From contig CAJNOL010000237.1 of the NCBI GenBank assembly GCA_905250125.1, positions 1 through 64,000 of the forward strand: a DNA stretch of 64,000 nt, given 5' to 3'. Source of the DNA: Rotaria sordida. Taxonomy: Eukaryota > Rotifera > Eurotatoria > Philodinida > Philodinidae. Both the position numbers and the translations under genes were made by a program. The notes beneath the pieces are model-generated. The model was not told the DNA's origin and did not search any database. It saw nothing but the letters and a program-made list of their open reading frames with translations. Shown piece by piece: positions 1-11,641 of the stretch (position 1 is the first letter of the stretch; the number at the start of each line of letters is the position of its first letter).

Positions 1-378
1 GCAAGCGATAGGCCTCAACGAAATACATCAGATGTGACATGTCTCGTTAAGACGAATGGTGTTCTAAAGTCCATTCTTTTTCAAAAGTGACCGTGAAGTT
101 GTACAATGGTGCCAGAAAGTCTACTGTTATGGAGAGGATAGAAGAAGCACTCTCCATCTTTCTTATTTATCAATCCTGGATGAGCTATGCCTTATTTTGC
201 TTGAAAGACTTCATATATAAATGATGAGCATTTCTCGACTTGAGTCAAATTCTTTTCTTAGCAAAAAAACAAAATATAAAAATTATATTTTTCTATTCTA
301 TTCCACTTCATTAATCCGTGTCATCGTTCTGATGAACAACAATTAAGCACTCAGGCTCCTATATAGAACAATAATATA
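1..378. other. no gene recognised
   Basis: AT-rich sequence at the window edge. No open frame or exon-like segment could be recognised. It could hold upstream exons of the FYVE relic that follows, but nothing in the sequence shows this. Confidence 0.4.
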
Positions 379-594
379 GATGTAATACATTGTCAAATTT
401 GTCATGATTCTTTTATTTCAAAATTGATCCCTTCTCGACATCATCATTGCCGATCATGTAGTCATTATATATGTACTTTATGTTCAGCGAAAACATAAAT
501 TCTTAAACATTGTAGTCAAAAAGGTCAAATACGTATTTGTGATCAATCTTATAGAAATTTATTCGTATTAAAAGAAGTTCATTATCATGTCTAA
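379..594 (+). pseudogene. FYVE-type zinc-finger relic
   Basis: One frame encodes a FYVE-finger pattern: CQIC, then a basic patch RHHHCRSC, then CTLC, and further on RICDQSY. These give the paired Cys ligands and the basic motif that in functional FYVE domains binds phosphatidylinositol 3-phosphate on endosomes. An in-frame TAA follows CTLCSAKT, between the sixth Cys and the last Cys pair. The frame ends in a second stop at 592-594. No start codon, convincing splice sites or neighbouring coding exons were found. I infer a decayed fragment of a FYVE protein. The alternative of an exon with a sequencing error was not favoured, because the flanks also look non-coding. Confidence 0.6.
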
Positions 595-1152
595 AAGGAA
601 TAAGTGATTCGAATTGAACCATTGTATTTGATAATTTTCGTCTTGTTTCTTCAAAACCACTTTTTTGCATTGAATTTGAAGACTAGATCAAATTGAAGAT
701 TATTCTCTAAATCTTTGTGAACTTCATGAAATAGTATTTATACCGACAACACAAACATTTATATTAAATAGCATCAATAAAACATATCGATTATTTATGA
801 AAATAAATCATCAAATAACATATTCAAAAAATGATTATTATATTCATAAAAATATTCACTTTTTTGAATAATAAATTATTATATTATGCCAATATATGCT
901 ATGATACAATACAAACAGCTCGTTTAGCAATAAAACCAAAATTGTATACAAGAAAACGTGATTCAGCTGATAGCAGTATCAATGGTGTATAATCAATCTT
1001 TATTTCATTTTATTTCTCTGCCTTTGATTATATAGTTTATATGTTCCGTTATAAAAACTACAAGAAAAAAACTACTGTATTTAAAAATAGAAAAAGGAAG
1101 AATTTCAGTCAAATAGTTTTTAAATGTAATATTGATATTCTTCAATAGTAAT
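595..1152. other. AT-rich spacer, 3' side of the EF-hand gene
   Basis: About 560 bp with no supported gene. It lies downstream of the EF-hand protein gene, which is on the minus strand, and probably holds its 3' UTR. Confidence 0.4.
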
Positions 1153-2516
1153 TCAATATGTTGACATATACTCTCTATGGATTGCATCATACGATCCATC
1201 AAAATGAACAGGATATTCACGTATATTTGTATATAATGCAGATGATGGTGCTGGAGGCGACTACAATAAAAGATTTATATAGTTATTTTTTCTGAAGGTA
1301 TTATGTTTTTTGAAAAAAGTTTACTATATCTTCAACAACACCAACGTTGCGTGCTTGTTGAACAAGTGTTACTGAATCTATAAGTGATGACCCATAACGA
1401 ACTCTATAAGATTCAGGATCTTCTAGGGTAACACCAAGATTTTGAAATTTTCGAACTGTACGTATTTCAGGAGCAGAATAAATAATGGTAGTATTAGATG
1501 GCGGTGGATATTCTGCAGCAGGAGGAGCAGATTCAACAATTGTACGCCGTTCAGGTTGAGGTCCATAGGGAATCCATCGTTCAATTATAATATCACCTCA
1601 ATAGCAAAAAAAGCAACAATTCTGGAATAAAAAGAAAACAAAAAAGGAAAATGAAGATAATTATTTTACCTGGTTTTTCTGGAGCAGCTGGAAAACGTTC
1701 AATGATAACTGATCGTGGTGGAACAGGTAAAGCAGGTAAAGTACGGATAACTGTAAAATAAAATACATTAATAAATCTAAACTATGTAATATAAATTTCT
1801 TTTTTTTATTCTAACTTGTTTCACCAGGAATAGGTTTTGGTGGTGTTGGTGGTCGTTCACGTAAGATAAGTGCAGGTGGTGAAGGAGCACGTGGCGCATG
1901 TTCGCGTATGACAAGTGGTGGAGGTGGTGATGGTTGTCGTGGACGCACTTCTTTAATAATAAGTGGCTAAAATCATAAAAAGATTAGTAAGATTGAATTT
2001 GTAAACAATGTGTTTCATTACTCCTGGTGGTGGTACGGCTGGTGGTTGAAGATATCGAACAACAATTCGTTGTTCAAGTGTTACTGGACTTGAACTTCTT
2101 GCGCGTCGAATAATTTTTGGATTAGGATCACGAAAAATATTCGTACCCGATTTTTCCAGATAATAATTGGTTTCTTCTTCACTATTTGTATTGATCACTG
2201 TATCATCAGCCCATCTCCTAGTTCCACACCAACCATATGTATCACCCGTATATCCCACATCATCATAATATCTATCTGTATATCGATATCGATCAAATCG
2301 ACTAGTATCATCATAACGATGAAGTGTACGAGTTATTGATTCATTTGATGTAGCCAATCCTTCATTACTTGATAACCAATGACGAAATTCATTTGGATCA
2401 ATACTAAATATGTATATGTGTATTTATTATTTAATTTAAATTCTTAATTTTTACCGTCCATCCTGATTTGTATCAATACGTCTAAATAAATTGTCAGCTG
2501 TATCATTAGTTGCCAT
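1153..2516 (-). CDS. EF-hand protein with LIIRE/Pro-rich repeats
   Basis: Six exons (2455-2516, 2022-2403, 1816-1966, 1670-1750, 1325-1596, 1153-1260) join in phase to 351 residues. Residues 15-26 form one canonical EF-hand loop, DTNQDGRIDPNE, with every calcium-ligand position filled. A Tyr/Arg/Asp-rich stretch follows (about 45-75). From about residue 140 to 260 a degenerate repeat of about 14-16 residues runs as two to four aliphatic residues, Arg/Lys-Glu, then Pro-rich (LIIKEVRP, LVIREHAP, LILRERPP, VIIERFP, IIIERW). Valine/proline repeats of this general kind occur in epiplasmic or articulin-like cytoskeletal proteins, so a calcium-responsive structural role is plausible, but this is inference. 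There is no signal peptide or membrane segment. The acceptor at 1597-1598 reads TTGAG, weaker than the others. The start is the only ATG ahead of the EF-hand. Confidence 0.8.
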
Positions 2517-3845
2517 TGCTTGAAATCGTCAAAGTAGAAATGAATTCTTAAAATAAAAGAAAACTAATGATCATTAATTTATATATCTATCACAAAGACA
2601 TCAGACACTTGTTTTGTAACATCAAGAGTATTCTTGTTCATACTCTTTTTAATTTGTCTGTAAAAAAGATTAGAAGCATTAAAAAAAAACAAAAAAGTGT
2701 ATAAATGATTGTCGCACTGTTCTTATAAATAGTTCATGAAGATTGGAATATAATCATGAGAATATTGTAAGAAAACAAAAAAGAAACAGAAAAAGAAGAA
2801 GGAGAAGAAGAACAGCTCTTCAGTAAAACTGTTGAAGGAAACTTAGCCCATTAAAAATTCTGAAAAAAGGATATGAAATAAACAAAATCATTGGTTTAAC
2901 ATTATTGTTATGTGATTTAACATAGTGTGACTTTTTCTTATACCATACATACAACTAACCTATGCAGTTTATATTTCGTTTTAAAGGTGAAGAATTGTCT
3001 GTTTCAAAACAGCTTACTAGAGTAGACTGTTTTGAAGCTGAAATATGGAACTCTCATATGTTTTTCGGTTTCCTTATACTAATACGAAATAGAGAAAGTA
3101 CAAAATTAATATTTTTTTATTGTTTGTTTCTAAAGGACATCCTTATTTTTCATTTTCATTGTTGCTATGCACTCATCATTTCTTCTTTTTTCTTTCTCTA
3201 GTATTTTGTATTATTATAAACATCGAATGGAATGGTAAATAATTAGTGGCGAAGCCATAATGGTGAACTGGAGAGGGTTGGCGGAGGAAGCTCAGTCTCT
3301 TCTTAGGAATGTTCTAGTTCCCTTGGGGAATAAAGTACATGCTGCAAAAAAATTTTCTTCAGGAAAGGAGGTGAGGGGGGGGGGTTGGTGTCGGTTTAAG
3401 CTGCCGATACTCCCACTGCCACCCTCTCTGGTAGAACAGCTACCGCGATGAAAATGAAGAAAAATTTTAACAGCTAGGGTATAGGGAGGTATCAAAGGTG
3501 AGTGTTAAGCGTCATTCTTGACCTTGCTGGTCTCAGCCTATGTTAGTCTCGATCGAAAAAACTGCAAAAACAATAATTTCGACCAAGAATGACTACCAGA
3601 CTTATCTATAATAAATAATGAGATCAAAACTCATTAATATCAAGGCCGATATTAAGGAAGACCGAGAGACTTCCTCTCGGCACATTCCTATCATGGAAAT
3701 CATTAGAACTCTAATATAATAGTGAAAAATCCTTGAACAAAATGATTCAAAGCGCAGCTTGTTATGACAATGGCTTGTTAGAATGTCTGTGGTTTCTTCG
3801 TTCTTGACAAAAGTAAAAATAAGTCACTCAAACAACAACAACTGG
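2517..3845. other. gene-poor spacer with a GC-rich patch
   Basis: No gene is supported. About 3240-3500 is unusually GC-rich for this window, includes a run of ten G near 3376-3385, and is open on both strands, but neither translation resembles a protein family. Short inverted repeats occur near 3520-3600 (around gtcattcttgacc) and 3640-3690. Confidence 0.4.
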
Positions 3846-5400
3846 TAGGAAGAAAAAGAAAAATAATCCAAGACAGGGAGAAACCATAGTAATTCTTCAT
3901 TGGCAATACTGACATATCCTTCAGAAAAATGAATCGAAAAGCAGATTGGTATGTTTGGTATTACTATTTAATTATATATTTTCTTCGATCTCTACTCGTA
4001 AATAAACAAAACACTCGCAGAATAAATTATGATGAAAATCTTAGAAAAACAAGAATATAAGAGAAATGGATACGGTAAGAATCCTTCAAAAGTAATACTA
4101 CGAGAGTCGTCAGACAAACAAATGTGAGAGCATATTCTCGTATTTGTTGACTCCCTTTCTTTGTGTATATTTCCTTTAATACCTATTAGAAAATAAACAA
4201 GGTGCTCATAGAACAACTACATGAATAGAAACCAAGGAAGCAGAGAATGTAGGAGAGAAAGAAATCGTAAGAATTTTCTGATATGAGTACTGACAGATCC
4301 ATCAGAAACTAGATAGTATTTGAGATTGACTGGGATAAGAATTATGTTGCGAAACACGAATATCGAATTTCGGAAAGACATGATTTCTGCTAACAAATGA
4401 AGAATTGTTCTAAGGCTCTATCATATGTCGATTTTTTTCTAACCATGTTAAGTGTTAGTGGAATAAAAGACAGCTTTTGTTGTTGTTTTGTAACTCAAGA
4501 AAAATTATGTTTACATCAATCAATTGATCATGGTTGGGGTCAGCATGAAGTGTAGCCATCATAAAACTCCGCACTACGAGAAATTAATGAAGCTATATAA
4601 ACATGCTGATGGAAAAAGATTTCAACTGATCGTCTGATTTTCGATATGATTCATTATCTATAATCAGTTTTATTTACAGTTGTTTCAAATATGGGCAAAG
4701 GAAGTAGTGTCTAACTTTTGTTTTTATTTTCGTTTCATCTATCTAAAAGCGCATAAAGAATTAAGCCTTGAAAAAAATTCTCATTTTGCCAAGCTATTCA
4801 GAAGGAAACTAAACATCATCTCGATAGTGTCAAAATAAAACGTATGACTTCGATCTTGATACTTAGGCCTCCTGATTGATCTGTAGTTTTCGTTTCTGAG
4901 ACGATCGCATAAAAATATATGGTTGGTCTTAATACCTACGTCAAGTAAATAAGAAAGAATAAAATAAAACAATCTCACAAAGAATGACAGGAATGCCGTG
5001 CTTTGTAGCGCATGAAAATAAATCTGAATTCTAGTGGTAGTGTTTCGCTGCATCTCTTATTTATATTGTTTCTCTCTCTTCGGGAGAATAAATAAAACAT
5101 TTCGACAACCACTACTAGTGAGAAACAGAGAGAAAAAAATGTAAGAGAAAGAGAAACGACAAGAATGCTGAGAATGCATCACTGACATACCTGACTGAAA
5201 GAAGCAAAAAGTTGATTGATGTGTTTTGATGCTTCTCTTGTTTATGTGACTTAGTCAGTCTTTGCCACAGGATCGGAAGGACACTCACAAAATAACTGAT
5301 GGGAAAAAACGCAGAACACCAAAAATGTAAGAGAAGAAGAAGAAGCCGTGAGAAGTATGCGGGTATGAATGTGATTATGAGCGCATTGAGATGTAAAATT
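3846..5400. repeat. diverged repeat units (about 5)
   Basis: Diverged copies of one segment start near 3850, 4030, 4220, 5100 and 5300. Each carries versions of the same motif order: AGAAA-rich, then aatgtaagagaaagaaa, then gtaagaat, then actgacatatcc or a variant, then tcagaaa. Spacing is irregular, about 180 bp for the first units. No coding potential was recognised. Confidence 0.5.
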
Positions 5401-5584
5401 GTGGCTGCATCTAACAGTCTTCATTATGAAAAAAACCCAAAACCAAAGCTACACAAATACATAAACATCTACGAATACTCACCCACGGCATACCTGTCCA
5501 AATTAACATACCAGAACCATATCCTCATCATCATGTTTCACATTTTAAATTTACTAGGATTGCGCTAAGAGCTTTTCGAGAAAG

Positions 5585-5715
5585 ATGATATTGCAGCATG
5601 GATGTGGGAGTGAGTGTGGGTGTAAGTCTTTGATACAGCATCCCAAATCATCATCCATGCTTGCAATTACATCCATAAGTACACCCATCCAATTTCACAT
5701 CCACACCCACGCCCT
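5585..5715. repeat. imperfect palindrome with GTGTGGG motifs
   Basis: The left half holds gtgagtgtgggtgt and the right half holds the complementary cacccatcc and ccacacccacgcc, with a shared catggatg/catccatgc pair. Similar GTGTGGG-bearing palindromes lie at 26544-26637 and 27568-27820, so this looks like a small foldback family. Confidence 0.45.
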
Positions 5716-6578
5716 CAGAAATGGTTTAACACATGTTGAAAAATGTATATAGTTGAAATAAGATACTCATCAAAATAAAACAAACACTGTAGCTGAATTT
5801 TATATTAGTTTCATTTCGATTGATTATTGATAATAATTTTTCGAGACTGAAAACTGAAATATGAGCTGAATAAATATATGGTAAGAGTCGAAAGCGATAA
5901 TAAAAAATTTTTGAAAATTTTGTATCTATTATATTGGAAAGTTATTTTTTGATTTTCATCTATGAGAAACTGATATAGTCTAAAGGAAAACATTAAAAGT
6001 AAGTTTTGGATTATTTATGAATTTTTCACTTCATTTTTCTGAGTTATTTTTCTGATGTTTTAACTCAAATGTTTCATACAAATAAATAACACATCGTTTC
6101 ATTAGCTATTTGATCAAAAATCAAGTAGAGCATTTTCCAATTGAACGATAGTGTCAGTTGAATTAGTAATTGATTTTCAGAATAACAATCCTAGATGGTC
6201 AAGCATCTTAACACCTCTTGACGTAGAATAACTCTGCCTACTAAGGCTCGTTGTCAGGAATTAAACAGGAGAAAACATTCATAGTTAGTGAGATACACAA
6301 AAGTGAAGCTCTCATTAAAAATCTCCTGTGGAGAAACTTCTCAGCAAACAGAGCATTTTTTTTTATACACATTATCAATCTGTTTTCAGTACTTTTTTTC
6401 TTTCTTTTGGCTACTGATTACTGATGATTTTCATCTTCCATCCAATAATGTGCTCTGCAAATGACGTTCAACACAGCCATACTGATAATTCTAACCAGGC
6501 ATAAGTATCAAGAACTATTATATAAATAAAAACTAAAATTTTAGGATTGTGAACTGTAATTTTCAGTGGCGATAGAGA
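5716..6578. other. no gene recognised
   Basis: AT-rich sequence. Nothing beyond short chance open frames was seen. Confidence 0.4.
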
Positions 6579-6582
6579 TTAA

Positions 6583-7931
6583 GAGAGGGTCCATAAGCTA
6601 ATCGAGTATACGAGGCACTCGATAAAAATTTTTTTTATTCGATTTTCTTTGCTCATTCAAAGCATCAATGTCTAAAACCACTAACCCCAAAATTTTAGGT
6701 CCGAATACCTTTCCTTTGAAAAGTTAGCCAATCAATACCGACTTCTAGCACTATCATACTTTTTTGAGACAAAAAAACAAAAATACTCCATAAAAGCTGT
6801 GCCAGTTTGGGTTTGAATAGATTATGGAAATTTTTTATGGTATATGTCGAAAGATAGAGAATTAAAAACTGAACAAAATAAGCTACATGAATGTAATGTT
6901 GTGCAAGATAAGTTTTATAAAGTCAATACGAGTCAAGAGTGATTATTTTGACCACTTCAAAAAACAAAAAAAATGTACCTTCTGTTGTGTGTCAGAATCA
7001 AGAGGCTCCAAGCTGAGTTTTACATATGTTGTGCAGCTTTTATTTCTCTATAAAATGATCAAAAAAAAAATATTCAAAAAAAAATAGTGAACTCGGTGGA
7101 AAACATGGCTTGCATTGCTAATTTTCTATGATTTTTGAGAGTTTTTCAATGAAAAATGAACATTTTTATCAGTTTTCATTGTCACATTACCATGCTAAAA
7201 CAAAATAAATATGATATTTCTGAATCAGCATCAAAAACTGTATCTATTGATATACTTTTCATCGAAAACTTCTTTCTGTCCGAAACTAGTCTGTGGTTCC
7301 TCACAGACCAATTTCGGGTAGGAAAAAATTTTCACTAAAAAATACATGATTACATACAATTTTAACACTGATTTCGAATATCATATTTACTTTGTTTTAG
7401 CATTGTGATATGACAATGAAAACCGCTAAAAATATTCATTTCCTATTGAAAAAATATTAAAGATCATAAAAAAATTAGCAGTGTAAGCCCTGTTTTGCAT
7501 CGATTCTAAATTTTTTTCCGAACATTTTTTTACCAAATTGTACAGAAAAAAAGGCTACACACTCTATGTAAAATTCAGTTGTGTTGACTTTATAAAACTT
7601 GACTTGCACAACATTACATTACATCCATGTAGCTCATTTTGTTCAGTTTTTAATTCTCTATCTTTCGATATATGCTATAAAAAATTTCAATGATCTGTTC
7701 AAACGAAAGCTGGCACACCTTTTATGGGACATTTTTTCTTTTTTTTTTATCAAAAAGGTATAATAGTGCCAAAAGTCGGTGTTGACTAACTTTTCAAAGA
7801 AAGGGCATTAGAATCTAAAATTTTGAGGTTAGTAGTTTTAGACATTGATGCTTTGAATGAGCAAAAAAAAATCAGAAAAACAATTTTTTTATCGGGTACC
7901 TCGTATACTCGATCAGCTCATGGACTCTCTC
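6583..7931. mobile_element. 1.35-kb foldback element flanked by TTAA
   Basis: Two long arms (about 6583-7240 and 7350-7931) are inverted copies of each other along most of their length. For example, the cgagtatacgag block near 6602 recurs near 7905 in the opposite sense, and the catgctaaaacaaaataaat block near 7190 pairs with one near 7390. The outermost bases are GAGAGGGTCC on the left and, read from the right end, GAGAGAGTCC. Both ends abut TTAA (6579-6582 and 7932-7935), the target duplication used by piggyBac-type elements. Internal open frames are short and resemble no transposase, so it is non-autonomous. Confidence 0.75.
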
Positions 7932-7935
7932 TTAA

Positions 7936-8892
7936 TGAACTAAGTTCACTTTATTTAAAACACAAAGATTCCTGAGAAAATAAAAGATTCAATTTTGTTT
8001 TAATGCTATTCAATGATGGTTCTATAAATCCGATTATGTAGACAAGACCTTCAATTGTTTTTCTGATCTTTAGGTTAAAATTTCATATGATACATTTAAT
8101 CAACTTCATGATTTTTACACATTTGAATTATCGTTCATAATATTGAATTGACTATTAATTGATAGATAATAGAAAAATGGATAATTTTCAAAGGTTTTCT
8201 ATTGATAAACTTAACTTTTAAAATATTTGAACAGTGCTTCATAAAATTTTAATAATGCTTTCGATGTCAGAAGACACTTAATTTGTTTTAAATATTCTTT
8301 TCCTGCAAGTAGCAGCTCGAATTTTAGCAAAAAATTCTCTTAAATAATTTCAAGAAAGTAAATTCATTATTTTGTGTTATTGACTTCATTTATTTTGTTA
8401 TATATTTCTCTTTCAAATGTGAATCAATAATAGAGCATCGTCAAATTTTATTCTTCTCAACTATATCGGTATCTCATTTAAAAATTTCATATCATTTGAA
8501 AATCTAATTAATGCGCGACACAAGTTTCATCGGTATTGAAATAAACTTTTTATACTAATTATTTTGACGTATAAGAATAGAATGCAACATATAAAGGGTG
8601 TAACATAAGTTCTGATTCCCTCATGAAATATTTATTTTCTTATGTATTCCCTAGAGTAAAAGAGGCTGATATTTATAGTTTATATACTAGATGTTTCGAT
8701 CTACTGTACGCTAGAATTTGAGTATTGTTACAAAGATATAAACATTATCAAAATCATAAGAAGTTTTGAAATATTATTAGAATAATAATGAATGAGAAAA
8801 ATTGTAGTCATTCCAATCACACATTTCATTACAAGTTTTGCTTTATTACATATAACTCTTGCATTCTGTTATTTGTCAACATCATTATAAAT
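7936..8892. other. no gene recognised
   Basis: AT-rich spacer without recognisable coding or structural features. Confidence 0.4.
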
Positions 8893-9048
8893 AGAAAAAA
8901 ATTTCATAGTGAATTAGAATTGAAAAATCAAGTAATACAACAGTTGAGAATGTTCAATGCGGAAAAATGTCGACAAATTATTAAAACAATACCGAATCGA
9001 TTGAAGCTAGTGATACTTCAAGATGAAGAACAAATATATGAACATTAA
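8893..9048 (+). other. exon-like open segment, unidentified
   Basis: Translates to an acidic/basic stretch (SELELKNQVIQQL...KCRQIIKTIPNRLK...DEEQIYEH, stop at 9046-9048) whose composition is more protein-like than the surrounding chance frames. It follows an acceptor-like TTTCATAG. No partner exons or family were recognised. It could be a terminal exon relic or chance. Confidence 0.2.
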
Positions 9049-9146
9049 TCAATGGTTTTTATTGTTTTTAGAGAGAATTTAGATTTGTAAATCTCTTTTC
9101 GAGTAATACTTTTTATGTGACATTATAATCAAGAAATAGAGCTAAT

Positions 9147-9413
9147 TGTGACGATAGAACGCAAGAGAGGGAGTCAGCTATTTTTATTCGTCTGTGTACA
9201 GAACGCAAGAGACTGTCAAGGAGTGAAAAGGTTAACATAGCTTCTTATGCGTAGGGTTGACCGTGACGATATCTGTTTCTATTAGTTTTTTTCGCGTATG
9301 ATTAGTATATAAGTGTGCGATCGTACTGACATAGATACATTCAGAGTCATAAACGGTTCATCCAAACATTATTATCGAGGCTAACGATAGAATTTCTCTT
9401 CCAGTTCGTCACA
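9147..9413. mobile_element. solo-LTR-like segment
   Basis: Starts TGTGACGA and ends TCGTCACA, giving the TG..CA ends and short terminal inverted repeat typical of retroviral-type LTRs. Inside lies a TATATAAG box (about 9306-9313) about 100 bp from the 3' end. The motif agaacgcaagaga occurs twice near the 5' end. The flanking five bases (ctaat and acaat) are not a clean target duplication, and no internal retroelement coding region lies nearby. A solo LTR is inferred. Confidence 0.4.
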
Positions 9414-10463
9414 ACAATATTTTCCATATTTCGTTAAACCATTCACTATCTATATTTGATATTCTCTTCAAGATAATATTTTTCTCATCATGCAAAATAA
9501 CTTTTGTTTCTATTTAATACCTGTATAATTATTCAATACACTTTTATTGACATTGCTAAATAATTAAATAAAATATATTTTGATGTTTTGTGCTTTTCAA
9601 GCAATATGATATTGTTTTACAAGTACTATTACAATCACACATCGTTGTTATTATGCATTCTATTCTTTTCTTTAGACAATACTACTTTCTTCTTATTGAA
9701 TGTTTCAACATACAAAAAAAGAAACAAACTGCTAGCACATGGTTTACACCATTGATCAACCTGTACGACGTGTCTATGAATATGCTGATACATTTTCATC
9801 CTATTTAATCGAACAAAGCACAATAATCATCAAATGCTTATTTATTTGTTCGAAGGTTTTTATAAACAAATAGCTATTTAGGAAATACAATTCCAACGGT
9901 ATCTAAATAGGCCTTGCTCGTGATTTATACTAATTGTGAAGCATGAAAAGAACCATGTTTTTTGTTTTTCGTTGAATATTTTAATGTTGCAGTACTTGTT
10001 ACTTCCATTAAATAAGTATTTTTAGTCTATTAATCAATGTAACGTGAGAAAAAAAACTTTCATAAATAAGAGAAATGTGGCTATGGAAGAAAGGGGAACG
10101 CATCGTCTCATGTTTAGTAAATTTTCACTCAAAATCGTATTTTTATCAAGAACAAGATCGTTAGATTCAAAAAAAAGAAAGTCTAACATTTCCTACTTTT
10201 AAAAAATTGTCTATGAACTTCCCAACTTTCAAAAAATTTTCTTCTGTCTTCCTCTCCTATTTTTTCCCTTTGCTACATATTAGGTAAGCAATAGCCAATG
10301 TTGCATATCAAATGCGTCATTAGGTCACATATATTTAACCAAAATGATATCTTTAATTGCTCATATTTGAGTATAAAAGGCAAGAAAAACGAATGTTTGT
10401 TTTTATTTATTGACAATATTTTGATTTCTTTATTGTTGACTGTTTGCATATACTTTGTTGATA
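9414..10463. other. upstream region of the esterase gene
   Basis: AT-rich, about 1 kb, with no gene recognised. It should hold the promoter and 5' UTR of the esterase at 10464. Confidence 0.4.
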
Positions 10464-11609
10464 ATGCTTTCCAGTTGGATATTGTTTGCTATGGCAAATA
10501 TTATTACATTATTATTTTTTATACCTTTCATTGATGAAGATCTTTTAGCATTAACACGAAATCATCGCATGGTAATATTTCATCGAGTGCTTTCCTTACG
10601 ACATAAACTTTTACCATTTCTACATCCTGAATCAGTAAAAATGGATGCAGATTCAAAAGCATTACATGAATTAATTTCATTATATGATCCACAACTTGAT
10701 TTAGGTGATGATATAACAAATAATGATATTGAAGAGTTTCGTTATCATTCAAAACGAATGTTAACTGCTTTATTTCCAGCGAAATCATCATCTTGTCTTG
10801 TTCAATATCATACATTACAATATAATACCAATCAAGTACATATGTATTATATACAACATGAACAAATAGATAATTGGAAATGTTCTAATCAACCATTAAT
10901 ACTTTATTTTCATGGTGGTGGATTTGTTTTTGGTGATATTGATACGTATTCTTGTTTTGAATGTCATCTATCAAAATTTCTTAATATGTTAATACTTCAT
11001 GTTGATTTTCGTCTTATACCTGAATATTCTCTCGAAGAGACTATCGAAGATGTTATTAATATTTATAAAATTTTACTTGATATTGATTCTAATATTCATC
11101 GAAGATTAATTGGAATGGGTGATTCATCAGGTGGAATGCTTTGGATTTATCTTTTACAATGGATTATATCTAACAATAAACCTATTCCACAAGGTGTTAT
11201 TTTACATTCTCCATGGCCTAATCTAGAATATTTCGATAGAATTGATAGAATTCCTATGGATAATTATTTATCATTAACACTTGCATATAATTTACGAAAA
11301 TTAGCAATTGGTAAAGATACTTATTGGTTTGACGTAACTGATGAACAACTAAGCAAAATAAGTCCAAACGATGATTTATTTGAAGGATTTCCATCACTTT
11401 ATATAACAGCTGGTACAAATGAAATATCAATTGATGCAATTCGTAATATGACAAAGAAAATAAGATCAGCAGGTGTAGAAGTTGTATTAGATGAAGGTGA
11501 AGGATTGATGCATACATATGCCTTATTTCATATGTGGTCACCTCAAAGTAGATATGTTCAAGAAAAAATTCGTCAATGGATTCAAGAAAAATTGTTAGTT
11601 GAAATGTAA
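10464..11609 (+). CDS. alpha/beta-hydrolase, hormone-sensitive-lipase family
   Basis: A single uninterrupted frame of 381 residues. HGGG at 150-153 forms the oxyanion hole, and GDSSGG around Ser222 is the nucleophile elbow of the HSL (alpha/beta-hydrolase fold-3) family. His350, in LMHTYALF, is the likely catalytic His. The acidic member sits in AGTNEISID, where most relatives have Asp in DPL; here Glu320 occupies that place with Asp324 nearby. A hydrophobic N-terminal segment (about 3-25) could anchor it in a membrane. Substrate is unknown; the family hydrolyses carboxyl esters or acylglycerols. The start is the first ATG of the frame; an upstream TTG is not credible. Lack of introns is unlike the neighbours and fits retroposition or horizontal transfer (inference). 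Confidence 0.85.
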   Translation: MLSSWILFAMANIITLLFFIPFIDEDLLALTRNHRMVIFHRVLSLRHKLLPFLHPESVKMDADSKALHELISLYDPQLDLGDDITNNDIEEFRYHSKRMLTALFPAKSSSCLVQYHTLQYNTNQVHMYYIQHEQIDNWKCSNQPLILYFHGGGFVFGDIDTYSCFECHLSKFLNMLILHVDFRLIPEYSLEETIEDVINIYKILLDIDSNIHRRLIGMGDSSGGMLWIYLLQWIISNNKPIPQGVILHSPWPNLEYFDRIDRIPMDNYLSLTLAYNLRKLAIGKDTYWFDVTDEQLSKISPNDDLFEGFPSLYITAGTNEISIDAIRNMTKKIRSAGVEVVLDEGEGLMHTYALFHMWSPQSRYVQEKIRQWIQEKLLVEM

Positions 11610-11635
11610 TCTAAATTCAATGTACATAGATCTAC

Positions 11636-11641
11636 AATAAA
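11636..11641 (+). terminator. AATAAA polyadenylation signal
   Basis: AATAAA lies 27 bp beyond the stop codon of the esterase gene, at a normal distance for its poly(A) signal. Confidence 0.5.

Noticed and set aside
2962-3201. 79-codon hydrophobic plus-strand frame
   Set aside because: Phe/Leu-rich translation of T-rich DNA, with no coding signature.
3260-3495. overlapping frames on both strands in the GC-rich patch
   Set aside because: Open in both directions only because of base composition; neither resembles a protein family.
10528-10815. 95-codon minus-strand frame over the esterase gene
   Set aside because: Antisense shadow of the HSL-family CDS; it has no family features.
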